Assembly (NCBI RefSeq): GCF_034180645.1
Contig: NZ_JAXFNY010000002.1
Coordinates: 7,980 to 71,979, forward strand
Direction: 5' to 3'
Source: Mobiluncus sp034180645
Lineage (GTDB): Bacteria; Actinomycetota; Actinomycetes; Actinomycetales; Actinomycetaceae
Length of the DNA stretch: 64,000 nucleotides
Each line of letters opens with the position of its first letter. Position 1 is the first letter of the stretch. A program made the translations under genes and the position numbers. Below the pieces are notes generated by a model, which saw only the letters and a list, made by a program, of their open reading frames with translations, searched no databases and was not told where the DNA came from. Positions 8,213 through 16,416 of this stretch are shown here, one piece after another.

Positions 8213-9082
8213 TTAAAAAACGATACAGTTGCTTTGTAAAAATTGATGCATAAAATTACTGTTTGCAATAAACGATGTGTTAACGCCATTAGAGCCATGA
8301 CTATTGAGATATGCTGCTCCCGGATCGTACCAGAATCCTGAACTTCCATTATTGCGATAGCCGTAGCCTACTATCCAGTGACCACGAGGATTGTTCGTAG
8401 GCTGTGCGTGGTTGTTATAAGTTATGCCGCCTTTGAATTCTACGGTGTCGGCTGCGATAGGATGCTTATAGTGTCCAACCGTTGTTTGAAATGCAGTAGT
8501 TATCGAAATAGCGCTAGGACTATTATGTTGCGAATAAAAGCTCTTTCCCAAAGCGAGATTTAATCCACTTACGAATTGCCCCCTGCTCCAGTCCGTCACT
8601 TGGTATTTATCGGTTTGCATATAATCAGCCATGGTTCCAATCGAAATGGGTTTGCCCCATTGGCGTGCTATCATTGTTCCACTTGCGGGGCCGCAATATT
8701 TTCCATTTTGCCCCTGACTTACATAAGGCGTATTTGATAGAGTCTCAGAATTAGGGAAATCAGGATTAGCTCTTAGAGGATGACTATGAAATACTAAGCT
8801 TTCTTTCAAGGCTTCCCGCTGAGCCTCTTCTAAGCTCATTGTCCCACCTGCTACTGCGAGATTTAACTTATTTAGGAATGAATGCGACTCCTGCTCTGTC
8901 ATTACAGAATCCAGGCTGTAATCCTCAGTTACAGGTAGTTGATCTATCATTCCAATACTTTGACTACTGTCATTAGTATTGATTTTATCTGAGTCATTGG
9001 TTGCACCTGAAGCTATACTCGTTCCTGTGCAAAGCAAGGCCATTAGAGTCAAAGTAGATATAGAAAAGATCATTGATTTCAT
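8213..9082 (-). CDS. Exported C39-like (papain-fold) cysteine peptidase (insert cargo)
   Basis: A 289-aa protein with an N-terminal Sec signal peptide (hydrophobic residues about 4-24, cleavage probably near SIASGA). A propeptide-like acidic region of about 90 residues follows. The catalytic domain starts near residue 118 with TPYVSQGQNGKYCGPAS: Gln just before the nucleophile C130, then GHWIVGYGY with H235, and WYDPG with D253, completing a Cys-His-Asp triad. This order is typical of Peptidase_C39_2-like proteins. The Cys, His and Asp are all present, so activity is plausible; the target is unknown. AGGAGG sits 5 nt before the ATG. First gene of a two-gene operon with the lipoprotein. Confidence 0.8.
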   Translation of the reverse strand: MKSMIFSISTLTLMALLCTGTSIASGATNDSDKINTNDSSQSIGMIDQLPVTEDYSLDSVMTEQESHSFLNKLNLAVAGGTMSLEEAQREALKESLVFHSHPLRANPDFPNSETLSNTPYVSQGQNGKYCGPASGTMIARQWGKPISIGTMADYMQTDKYQVTDWSRGQFVSGLNLALGKSFYSQHNSPSAISITTAFQTTVGHYKHPIAADTVEFKGGITYNNHAQPTNNPRGHWIVGYGYRNNGSSGFWYDPGAAYLNSHGSNGVNTSFIANSNFMHQFLQSNCIVF

Positions 9083-9111
9083 GATTCCTCCTCGATACTC
9101 ATCGATGGTTC

Positions 9112-9140
9112 TTCATATCACAGATTGGTCTCCTTGTCAA
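9112..9140 (-). promoter_or_regulatory. Sigma70-type promoter of the protease-lipoprotein operon
   Basis: On the minus strand TTGACA (9140-9135) is followed after 17 bp by TATGAA (9117-9112), about 30 bp upstream of the ATG. The -35 is a perfect consensus. The promoter lies inside the insert, 34 bp from the right-hand rnpB repeat, so the cargo brings its own expression signal. Confidence 0.7.
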
Positions 9141-9173
9141 CCCTCGCCTCCTCAAAAAAATTCCCCGACTACT

Positions 9174-9276
9174 TGCTAGAGAGGTCGGGTAACCGGCCTT
9201 CCAGAGAAATGGCTACCGGCGCGCGGCGGTAACAAAGCGCGTTACAGAATCCGGCTTATGCCCGGCTTTTCCGCTC
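9174..9276 (+). repeat. Right copy of the 103-bp direct repeat (truncated rnpB 3' fragment; attR-like)
   Basis: Copy of rnpB 6744-6846 with one substitution (A at 9236). It lacks the 5' strand of P1 and the whole catalytic core, so it is not a functional RNase P RNA. It marks the right boundary of the insert. Confidence 0.93.
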
Positions 9277-9372
9277 AAATCAGCCGGTTCGCAACGCGGG
9301 GGGCACAAGCGGGGGCGGCAGCCTCGCCGGGCAATGGCAGTTTCGGGTTCGTCGGCTATGCCCAATGCAAAA

Positions 9373-9402
9373 CGCTCCGGGATGCCGCAGCATCCCGGAG
9401 CG
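9373..9402 (-). terminator. Terminator of ppgK
   Basis: A perfect 13-bp stem (CGCTCCGGGATGC and its complement) with a 4-nt loop, followed on the minus strand by TTTTGC. It lies 20 bp after the ppgK stop codon. Confidence 0.75.
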
Positions 9403-9421
9403 AAAAGGCAGTTAGTTCGGT

Positions 9422-10165
9422 TTACACCCCAGCCGCCAGCGCGGCAGCCCCCGCGATACCAGCTTGGTTACGCAGTTGAGCGGGGATAATCGGGGTTTTC
9501 AGGTCCAGCAGGGGCAGGAACTTGTTGTGCTGGCGGGACACGCCGCCGCCAACCACGAACAAGTCCGGGCTGAACAGCATCTCGAGCTGAGAATAGTATT
9601 TTTGCAGACGTTTGGACCACTGCTTAAAGGACAGTTTCTTGGATGACTTCACCCCGGAGGAAGCGCGGCTCTCCGCGTCTTTACCATCAATCTCAATGTG
9701 TCCCAGCTCGCTGTTAGGAACCAGAATCCCGTTATAAATGAGCGCGGTGCCAATTCCGGTACCCAGGGTGGTGACGATGACCAAGCCGGGCACATCGCGC
9801 GCCGCCCCGTAACGGACTTCTGCGTAACCTGCGGCATCAGCGTCATTCACACACTTGACCATGTGACCGGTGTGCTTGCGCAGCAGGACGCGGACGTCAA
9901 TGCCAGCCCACCCCTGGTCGAGATTAGCGATAAACGGGACCAAATCATTCTTAACCGGAGCCGGAATCGTCAGGCCCAACGGCATGTCTTCGGGAACGTC
10001 CTTTTCCTCAATGATTTTACGGCACACTTCCGCCACGGCCTGGGGGGTCGAGTGTGCGGGAGTTTTAATTCTCAGACGATCGCCAATGAAATCGCCAGTT
10101 TCCAAGTCTACATAAGCGCCTTTAATACCGGAGCCGCCAACATCAATCCCGAATCCAGTTGCCAC
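9422..10165 (-). CDS. ppgK: Polyphosphate glucokinase
   Basis: Cytosolic ROK-family kinase that phosphorylates glucose using polyphosphate or ATP, feeding glycolysis; typical of actinobacteria. The phosphate-binding motif GIDVGGSGIKGA is at residues 6-17. The second phosphate loop TTLGTGIGTALIYNG lies near 133-147, and the acidic HIEIDGKDAE region follows. Length 247 aa fits PpgK. GTG start with AAAGGG upstream. The last residues form the Ala-rich C-terminal helix common in ROK kinases. It is followed by a strong terminator and separated from rnpB only by the insert. Confidence 0.93.
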   Translation of the reverse strand: MATGFGIDVGGSGIKGAYVDLETGDFIGDRLRIKTPAHSTPQAVAEVCRKIIEEKDVPEDMPLGLTIPAPVKNDLVPFIANLDQGWAGIDVRVLLRKHTGHMVKCVNDADAAGYAEVRYGAARDVPGLVIVTTLGTGIGTALIYNGILVPNSELGHIEIDGKDAESRASSGVKSSKKLSFKQWSKRLQKYYSQLEMLFSPDLFVVGGGVSRQHNKFLPLLDLKTPIIPAQLRNQAGIAGAAALAAGV

Positions 10166-10297
10166 AAAAGTCCCTTTCGCGTGGGGATGAACTTGGAAAT
10201 TACTCTATGGCAAATCCCGTGATTTCACCAAATTTCAGCCCCGTCCCAGTGAGACACCGACAACTGCCAATCAAGCCTGCCAACTAAAGAAAAACTA

Positions 10298-11218
10298 TCA
10301 ATCCTGGTGGTTGCTGGGCCAGGTGAGAATCTCTCCGCCGTCCTCGCGCACCACGAGGGTGTGTTCGAACTGGGCGGTGCGTCCCCGGTCGCGGGTCACT
10401 ACGGTCCAGCCGTCCCGCCACTGTTCCCAAGCAATTGAGCCCATAGTCAGCATCGGTTCAATGGTGAAAACCATGCCCTCTTCCATAACCGTGTCATACC
10501 GGGGGGAATCGTAGTGCGGAATAACCAGACCGCTGTGGAAAGCCTCGCCGACACCGTGACCCGTGAAATCCTGCACCACTCCGTATTCAAAACGGCTGGC
10601 ATAGGACTCGATAATCCGCCCGATAACGTTGATGGAACGTCCCGGTTTGCAGACCTTAATGGCGCGCATCATGGCTTCTTTGGTGCAGTCAATGAGCTGC
10701 TGGGACTCGGGGTCAATCGTCCCGACCGGGAACATGGCACACGTATCGCCGTGAACCCCGTCCTTGTAAGCGGTGATGTCCAGGTTGATGATGTCGCCTT
10801 CCTCCAGTGGTCGGTCGTCCGGGATTCCGTGGCAGATGCATTCATTGACCGAGGTACAGATAGATTTACGAAATCCCATATAGCCCAAGCAAGACGGGTA
10901 GGCGCCGTGATCGCAAATAAACTCGTGCGCCACGCGGTCCAAAGTATCGGTGGTCACGCCGGGAGCGATGTACTTGGCGGTTTCCACGATGGCATCGGCC
11001 GCGATACGTCCGGCTTGGCGGATTTTTTCAATCGTTTCCTCGTTCTTAACATCGGAGGCCGTAACCCGTTCCGGGCCGTCATGGAACATGTATTCCGGGC
11101 GGTCAATGTGGGAGGGGACTGGCAAGGTGGCGGAAATGCGTCCCGGTTTCAGGTTTCCCAAGGGCGCGCGGCGGGCTAGTTCGTCAGTTCGAGTTTTCTT
11201 GTGTAACACGGTAGTCAT
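10298..11218 (-). CDS. map: Methionine aminopeptidase, type I with N-terminal extension
   Basis: Removes the initiator methionine from nascent proteins. The five metal ligands can be placed: D147 and D158 in the NLDITAYKDGVHGDTCAMF region, H221 in GHGVGEAFH, E254 in FTIEPML and E285 in FEHTLVV. The substrate-pocket His is in ICHGIP (H130). Residues 1-45 form a PxxP-containing extension (KPGRISATLPVPSHI) like that of mycobacterial MapB, proposed to contact the ribosome. Length 306 aa is normal for this extended class. Confidence 0.95.
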   Translation of the reverse strand: MTTVLHKKTRTDELARRAPLGNLKPGRISATLPVPSHIDRPEYMFHDGPERVTASDVKNEETIEKIRQAGRIAADAIVETAKYIAPGVTTDTLDRVAHEFICDHGAYPSCLGYMGFRKSICTSVNECICHGIPDDRPLEEGDIINLDITAYKDGVHGDTCAMFPVGTIDPESQQLIDCTKEAMMRAIKVCKPGRSINVIGRIIESYASRFEYGVVQDFTGHGVGEAFHSGLVIPHYDSPRYDTVMEEGMVFTIEPMLTMGSIAWEQWRDGWTVVTRDRGRTAQFEHTLVVREDGGEILTWPSNHQD

Positions 11219-11260
11219 TCTTTCGATTCAAAAGTTCTCAGGTCGCCTCTCGGGGACGGC

Positions 11261-12091
11261 CTAGTTTTCATGGTAGTTTTCCGTGGCGGGGAAAGTCCGG
11301 TTCACCACGGCGTCACGGTAGCTTTGGGCAGCGTGCTTCAGTTCCGCCCCCACCTGACCGAACACCTGAGCAAATGAGGGCTTCCAGTCTTGCATTCCCG
11401 CCATGTCAGTCCACACCAGGACCTGCCCGGCAGCGTCCGGGCCAGCGCCGATACCGATGATGGGAACATTGAGCTTGTCAATGGCGGCGCGAGTGGTCGC
11501 GGCGGGAACCATCTCAAAAACAATCGAGAACACCCCTGCCTCTTGCAAGGCCAGCGCGTCCTCTATCAAGGCCGGAGCAGCATCGGCGCGCCCCTGCATA
11601 CGTTTGCCGCCCAAGTGGTTTTCAGATTGTGGGGTGAAACCGAGATGTCCCATCACGTTGATACCCGCATCCACGATGGCTTTGACCTGGGGCAGGATGC
11701 GACGTCCCCCCTCCAGTTTCACCGCGGCAGCCCCGGCGCGCACCAGCGCGACCGCAGTATCCACGGCTTGGGCGGGACTGGACTCGTAAGACCCAAAAGG
11801 CATATCTCCCACGATTAACGCTCGTGAAGCCCCCGCCGCGACCGCGGAGGTGGCGCGAACCATATCGTCTAAGGTCACCCCGACAGTGGAGGACATTCCC
11901 AACATAGTGGTTCCGTAAGAATCGCCGACCAAAATCATGTCAATCCCGGCCGAATCAATAATCCGCGCGGTAATCGCATCGTAGGCGGTCAGCATCGTCA
12001 GCGGCCGCCCGGCGGCAAAGCACTGCTGGACGTGCTGGACACGAAACTGCTTTCCGGGTTTGGGGCCAATCTCTGGATTGTCTTTGATCAT
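11261..12091 (-). CDS. panB: 3-methyl-2-oxobutanoate hydroxymethyltransferase (ketopantoate hydroxymethyltransferase)
   Basis: First step of pantothenate/CoA synthesis: transfers a hydroxymethyl group from methylenetetrahydrofolate to 2-oxoisovalerate. Diagnostic segments are LTAYDAITARIID, VGDSYGTTMLG, the metal-binding region VKLEGG, VMGHLGFTPQ and IIGIGAGPDAAGQVLVW. The ATG at 12091 is chosen because AAGGAG lies 5 nt upstream; an in-frame GTG sits two codons earlier. panC and panD are not in the window. It is in line with map (43-bp gap) and may be cotranscribed. Confidence 0.95.
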   Translation of the reverse strand: MIKDNPEIGPKPGKQFRVQHVQQCFAAGRPLTMLTAYDAITARIIDSAGIDMILVGDSYGTTMLGMSSTVGVTLDDMVRATSAVAAGASRALIVGDMPFGSYESSPAQAVDTAVALVRAGAAAVKLEGGRRILPQVKAIVDAGINVMGHLGFTPQSENHLGGKRMQGRADAAPALIEDALALQEAGVFSIVFEMVPAATTRAAIDKLNVPIIGIGAGPDAAGQVLVWTDMAGMQDWKPSFAQVFGQVGAELKHAAQSYRDAVVNRTFPATENYHEN

Positions 12092-12245
12092 AGTCACTCC
12101 TTGAGTCTGTTCATATACATCCTATGACTTTGCCGGGAACAATAGTTCCTCAGGTAGGATTTCCCTCAGCATCAGATGCCTAACCGTTTTAGGATATTGA
12201 CAGACTGGGTACAGTCGCCAGCAAATATGAGAAAGGCGAAAACAC

Positions 12246-13799
12246 ATGGGTTGCACGACGATTTTGGTTGGGAAAAAGGCTTCGGCGGACGGGTCGACGA
12301 TTATGGCTCGGACCGACGACTCGGGACACGGGTCTTTTGAAGCGAAACGATTTGAGGTCATCGCGCCCGAGGATTTGCCAAAAACCTACCGTTCGGTCCT
12401 GTCCCATGTTGAAATCCCCCTGCCGGAAACCGGTTTGCGCTACACCCGTTTCCCCGATGCTGACACCCACAAAGGCCTGTGGGCAGGCGCGGGAATCAAC
12501 TCGGCTCGCGTCTCGATGACCGCCACCGAGACGCTGACCTCGAACGAGCGCGTGCTGGGCGCCGACCCGCTGGTTGAACTGCGCGAAGCCCAAGGTGAGG
12601 AGGGTCAGGACGGTTTTGTGCCGGAACAGCCCGGCGGTATCGGTGAAGAAGACATGGTGGTGTTGGTGCTGCCCTACATTAAGACGGCTCGTGAAGGCGT
12701 GCTACGTTTGGGGGAGTTGCTGCAGCAGTACGGCACTTACGAGATGAACGGCATTGGTTTCGCCGATAACGACGACGTCTGGTGGCTCGAGACAGTAGGG
12801 GGGCATCACTGGCTGGCACGGCGCCTTCCGGAGGAATGCTATGCCGTCATCGCTAACCAGTTCAGTTTGGACGACTTTGATTTTGACGATGCCCTGGGGG
12901 AGGGGCGCGATTATCTGTGCTCGCCGGATTTGCGGGAATTCGTGGCTGACAACCACCTGGATACCGCGCAAACTGACGGCCAGCCGGCTCAGCGTTTCAA
13001 TCCTCGCCTGGCTTTCGGGTCGCGAACGGATTCGGATCACACCTACAACACGCCACGAGTGTGGGCGTTGCAGCGGTTCCTCAACCCCACGGACGTGTCT
13101 CGGTTTGGTTTCCACGGGGATTCCCGCCCGGATTCAGACGACTTGGATTGGTGCCTGATTCCAGAACGGCTCATCACTATGGAGGACGTGAAATACACCC
13201 AGTCTTACCACTATCAAGGCACCCCGTTTAACCCCTACGCGAGGGCGGAACAAGCTTTGATAGGCGGCGCTGACCAGCGCGGTATGTATCGCCCGATTGG
13301 CATCAACCGTACCAATTTCGTGGCTGCCCTCCAGATTCGCCCGGAAAAACCCGCCACCACCACCGGACTGAACTGGATAGCCTACGGGGCCATGCCGTTC
13401 AACGCCCTGGTACCATTCTATGCCAACGTGCGGCACACCCCGGAGTACCTGGAAGCGACGACCCAGCGGGTCACCACCGAACATCACTATTGGGCCAATC
13501 GGATTATTGCCGCCCTGGTGGACGCCCACTATCATCAGACGATTCCGCACGTGGAGCGTTATCAGCAAAAGGTCGTGGCGGAGGCTTTGCAGATTGTGGC
13601 GCGTACTGACCGGGCGGTGGTTGAGCTGGGTGAGGACGCGGCAAATAACATGGAAGATTCCCGCGTTTACGAACTGCTGGAGGCCGCTAATGCCGAGATT
13701 GCTGACCTGTTGAAGCGGGAAACGGACGACCTGCTGGATAAGGTCCTGTTTGACGCCAGCCTCAATATGCACAATTCGTTCTCGCGTGATGATGCCTGA
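12246..13799 (+). CDS. C69-family dipeptidase (PepD-type)
   Basis: N-terminal nucleophile hydrolase that cleaves dipeptides. The chain begins MGCTTILVGKKASADGS, placing the presumed nucleophile Cys at position 3, exposed after removal of the first two residues. The TIMARTDDSGHG and WWLETVGGHHW segments are typical of peptidase family U34/C69. Length 517 aa is normal. No signal peptide is present, so it is intracellular, consistent with use of imported peptides. An AGAAAGG sequence lies upstream of the ATG. Divergent from panB; the lipid kinase gene overlaps its 3' end. Confidence 0.9.
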   Translation: MGCTTILVGKKASADGSTIMARTDDSGHGSFEAKRFEVIAPEDLPKTYRSVLSHVEIPLPETGLRYTRFPDADTHKGLWAGAGINSARVSMTATETLTSNERVLGADPLVELREAQGEEGQDGFVPEQPGGIGEEDMVVLVLPYIKTAREGVLRLGELLQQYGTYEMNGIGFADNDDVWWLETVGGHHWLARRLPEECYAVIANQFSLDDFDFDDALGEGRDYLCSPDLREFVADNHLDTAQTDGQPAQRFNPRLAFGSRTDSDHTYNTPRVWALQRFLNPTDVSRFGFHGDSRPDSDDLDWCLIPERLITMEDVKYTQSYHYQGTPFNPYARAEQALIGGADQRGMYRPIGINRTNFVAALQIRPEKPATTTGLNWIAYGAMPFNALVPFYANVRHTPEYLEATTQRVTTEHHYWANRIIAALVDAHYHQTIPHVERYQQKVVAEALQIVARTDRAVVELGEDAANNMEDSRVYELLEAANAEIADLLKRETDDLLDKVLFDASLNMHNSFSRDDA

Positions 13800-14766
13800 A
13801 CTGGCGAGAAGTTCCAGACCAGATGAGGAGCCGAAGTTGCATCGGGCGATAGTCATTTATAACCCCGCGAAAGTCGGGGACGAGGACGAGTTTACAGCCG
13901 GTTTGAATGCGGCGGCTCAAAAGCACGATTTCGCTGTGGAATACCTCACTACCAGCGTTGATGACCCCGGTTTCGCGATGGCTGCGCAGGCTCGAGAGAT
14001 GCAACCCGACCTGGTCATTGCCGCGGGTGGGGACGGCACCGTGCGTGTGGTCAGCACCGAGATGCGTCACAGCGAGATTCCGGTGGCGGTATTGCCGGCG
14101 GGGACCACGAATCTGTTGGCGCGAAACCTCAACGTGCCTTTGGATATGAAAGCCGCCATGGAACTGGCGTTCACGGGGCAAAAAGTCTCGATGGACATCG
14201 TGAAGGTGCATAACGAGACTTCCCGCAAACCTTGGTATTTCACGGGTATGGCAGGGATTGGGATAGATGCCGAAGTCATGCATCACGTGGATGAGGGGCT
14301 GAAAAAGGTGGTCGGTCCCGTGGCATACGTCATGTCCTTTTTCAAGCAGGTCAACAACTCGGTGTATCGGTGTCGGTTCCGCATTGACGGCAAGCAGGTT
14401 CTGAAGCGCAACGTGATTATTTTCATGGTCGGCAACACCTCTGAGCTGACCGGTGGAATCCAGCTGTTTCCCGACGCCACTCCCTTTGACGGTTCCCTAG
14501 ATTTGCTGATTGGGGCTCCGCAGGGGGTCGGCGGCTGGTGGCGCGTGGTTAAGAACGTAGTTTTGAGGCTGGGGCGGCGCAGCACGCTGGAATATTTCAG
14601 CGGCAAGCGCTTTGAAGTCTTGCTGCACAAGCCGGCGGTGTGGGAGATGGACGGCGACCCCGAAGCGGCGGCGCGGCACTGGGTTTTCCAAGTCGTTCCG
14701 CAAGCCATCACGGTTGTCGCCGGGGAGCCTGGTTTTCGAGAGCTGATACGGTCGAGAATCAGGTAA
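13789..14766 (+). CDS. Diacylglycerol/lipid kinase family protein (DagK/YegS-like)
   Basis: Catalytic-domain signatures of lipid kinases are clear: AIVIYNPAKVG at the start, VIAAGGDGTVRVV with the GGDGT nucleotide-binding motif, and VAVLPAGTTNLLARNL. The family phosphorylates diacylglycerol or related lipids at the membrane. Three starts are possible: ATG at 13789 or 13792, overlapping pepD by about 10 bp, or TTG at 13837. The TTG start has a good GAGGAG 6 nt upstream and begins directly at the conserved domain. Translational coupling with the dipeptidase gene is likely whichever start is used. Confidence 0.88.
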   Translation: MMPELARSSRPDEEPKLHRAIVIYNPAKVGDEDEFTAGLNAAAQKHDFAVEYLTTSVDDPGFAMAAQAREMQPDLVIAAGGDGTVRVVSTEMRHSEIPVAVLPAGTTNLLARNLNVPLDMKAAMELAFTGQKVSMDIVKVHNETSRKPWYFTGMAGIGIDAEVMHHVDEGLKKVVGPVAYVMSFFKQVNNSVYRCRFRIDGKQVLKRNVIIFMVGNTSELTGGIQLFPDATPFDGSLDLLIGAPQGVGGWWRVVKNVVLRLGRRSTLEYFSGKRFEVLLHKPAVWEMDGDPEAAARHWVFQVVPQAITVVAGEPGFRELIRSRIR

Positions 14767-14787
14767 TTTTGCTGGTGTGAGGCCGTG

Positions 14788-16128
14788 TTAGATAGATTTT
14801 CGAGCCGGAGCTGATAACTTAGCGTGGCGCCAAAGTGTTGGGATTGGCGTAATCACTATCCGCCCGGCGGCGAGATTCATGGATAGGTGTTCCTTTCCCA
14901 AGTACAGTACAGTTCCTGCCACGGCACGTGTCCCCAGCCGTCCCATCAGGGTTTCAAGGTGTCTCGTGGCTCGATCGTCTACGTTAACAGCGCTCTTTAC
15001 CTCGACTAATATGACTCTGCCGTCTGCCAGTTCGATAACTATATTCACTTCGGTGTTCCGCTCCCGCAGATGGAACAGACGATAGGGCTCCTCTCGCCAG
15101 GTGTTCTGTTTTTGTAGTTCCGCCAGTACAAAAGCCTCCAAGGTGCTGCCGAAGAGTTCGAATCCTCCACTCTGTCGCGCCTTTTGCGGTGTCAGACCGG
15201 AGAAGAAACTCGCCATGCCGCAATCTGCCACTGAAATCTTGGGCCGACGCACCGCCCGACCCGAAAATCCCATACCCCATGACGGCAGGATATTTATCAG
15301 ATACATGCTTTCAGCCAGTTGCAGATAATCACCGAGAGCTGTCTCAGAAATCCCCAAAGACCTGGCAATTTTGGCCTTAACCAGTTCGGAAGCGCCGCGA
15401 GATGCCAAAACCCGCAACAGGTTTTCCAAATGCAGGGGATAGGTGCTGGCACCGGCAAGTTCTTTGGCATCATGAGTGGCGAGTCGTTCAATATAACTGC
15501 GAAACCAGCGATTCGCTTGCGGATCAGGCCGTTTCAATGGTTCGGGATAACCGCCAGCCAGCACAATCTGACGTATTTCTTCAGCTGTCTGCGGGGTGGT
15601 TATTGTCTCTGAGTTGTCCCGTGTCTCGGCCGCTGGGGTGAATCCTCCCGCACAATCGCGGATAATCCATTCCACCCAATCCTCGGGTTCAAGGCGTTTT
15701 TCGATTTCACCCTGGCTAAGAGGGTAAACGGTTAGCGACTCAGCTCGACCGGCTAAAGAATCTGAAATCTCTGGAGTCTTTAACAAATCTGTCGAGCCGG
15801 TGATAGCAAAGCGCCCTGGGCGCCGGTCCTCATCAATGGAGGCCTTAAGGGCAAGTGCCAGTTCCGGGGCGCGCTGTGCCTCATCTATAGCCAGAATTTT
15901 TTGTGGAGCCTGTTCCACGAAACCACGCGGGTCGTTTTTAGCAAACAGCAGAGTTTCTGGGTTATCCAGAGTTACAAATACGGTGTCATCAGGAGGCAAG
16001 GCTTGGCGCATCAAGGTGGATTTACCAACTTGACGAGCTCCCTGCACGACTAGAAGCGGAGCATATTTCAGAATGTCTCTGGCAACCGAACCCCCGTGTC
16101 GAGGCAGTTCCTCTGTAACGCGCAACAT
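14788..16128 (-). CDS. AAA ATPase with DUF4143 C-terminal domain
   Basis: A 446-aa protein of the AAA_14/DUF4143 family, common as accessory, often horizontally spread genes without a settled role. The Walker A motif is in VVQGARQVGKSTLMRQ (about residues 32-47) and Walker B in KILAIDEAQRAPEL. The arginine-region motif FAITGSTDLL follows. The C-terminal half has LRVLASRGASELVKAKIARSLGIS, a winged-helix-like segment, and ends with a PD-(D/E)xK-like core (NTEVNIVIELADGRVILVEVKS). The endonuclease-fold part suggests nucleic-acid association, but this is inference. It has a leaderless-type promoter with tandem repeats upstream and is convergent with the lipid kinase. Confidence 0.88.
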   Translation of the reverse strand: MLRVTEELPRHGGSVARDILKYAPLLVVQGARQVGKSTLMRQALPPDDTVFVTLDNPETLLFAKNDPRGFVEQAPQKILAIDEAQRAPELALALKASIDEDRRPGRFAITGSTDLLKTPEISDSLAGRAESLTVYPLSQGEIEKRLEPEDWVEWIIRDCAGGFTPAAETRDNSETITTPQTAEEIRQIVLAGGYPEPLKRPDPQANRWFRSYIERLATHDAKELAGASTYPLHLENLLRVLASRGASELVKAKIARSLGISETALGDYLQLAESMYLINILPSWGMGFSGRAVRRPKISVADCGMASFFSGLTPQKARQSGGFELFGSTLEAFVLAELQKQNTWREEPYRLFHLRERNTEVNIVIELADGRVILVEVKSAVNVDDRATRHLETLMGRLGTRAVAGTVLYLGKEHLSMNLAAGRIVITPIPTLWRHAKLSAPARKSI

Positions 16129-16135
16129 GCCTTAT

Positions 16136-16141
16136 ATTATA
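16136..16141 (-). promoter_or_regulatory. -10 box of a leaderless promoter for the AAA/DUF4143 gene
   Basis: On the minus strand a perfect TATAAT is followed by exactly 7 nt and then the ATG at 16128. There is no room for a ribosome-binding site. Confidence 0.55.
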
Positions 16142-16160
16142 AGGGAAAAATCGGTGTTGC

Positions 16161-16197
16161 GCGAGGATTTGCCACCCGAAACGCGAGGATTTGCCAC
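16161..16197. repeat. Tandem 15-bp direct repeats upstream of the AAA/DUF4143 promoter
   Basis: GCGAGGATTTGCCAC occurs at 16161-16175 and 16183-16197, two identical copies with a period of 22 bp (about two helical turns). The copies lie about 20-60 bp upstream of the TATAAT box on the minus strand, where a regulator would act. Confidence 0.7.
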
Positions 16198-16416
16198 AAT
16201 ATATGGGTATCAACAGCAACTCATTTGTTGCATCAGGTCGCCTTTTGGTGTGCTTGGAGCTTGTTTTCCTCTCCAGCAGAGTTCATTTTGGCGGCTCCGA
16301 AGATTGCTGAGTAACAAGCGGCGGTATTGAAGAGCCTTGATTACCGGGAGGGCTGGCATTTCGACTAAAGTTGAAAAGGTTTTGAGTTGGCTCGGAGTCA
16401 AGGAAATCGAGGAAAA

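Larger units (their letters stand above)
6847..9276. mobile_element. AT-rich insert at the rnpB 3' end, bounded by a direct repeat; integrase-less
   Basis: The 2430-bp unit, which includes the right repeat, sits between rnpB and the ppgK terminator. Its base composition drops to roughly 37-40% GC in sampled lines, against mid-to-high 50s in neighbours, with many AT-ending codons. It carries two same-strand genes (exported protease, lipoprotein) with their own strong promoter. The structure matches an element that recombined into the 3' end of an RNA gene and restored it, leaving a truncated 3' copy at the far end. No integrase, recombinase or transposase gene is present. The element is therefore either decayed, mobilised in trans, or made by another kind of duplication. 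Confidence 0.7.

Noticed and set aside
9174..9276. A second functional rnpB gene
   Set aside because: Only the last 103 nt are present, without the catalytic core or P1 partner; it is a repeat fragment.
9258..9479. A 73-codon plus-strand frame (MPGFSAQISRFATRG...) beside ppgK
   Set aside because: It crosses the repeat edge and the ppgK terminator and overlaps ppgK; it has no ribosome-binding site and no domain.
16161..16197. Start of a CRISPR array
   Set aside because: Only two 15-bp copies, 7-bp spacer, no cas genes and no further repeats.
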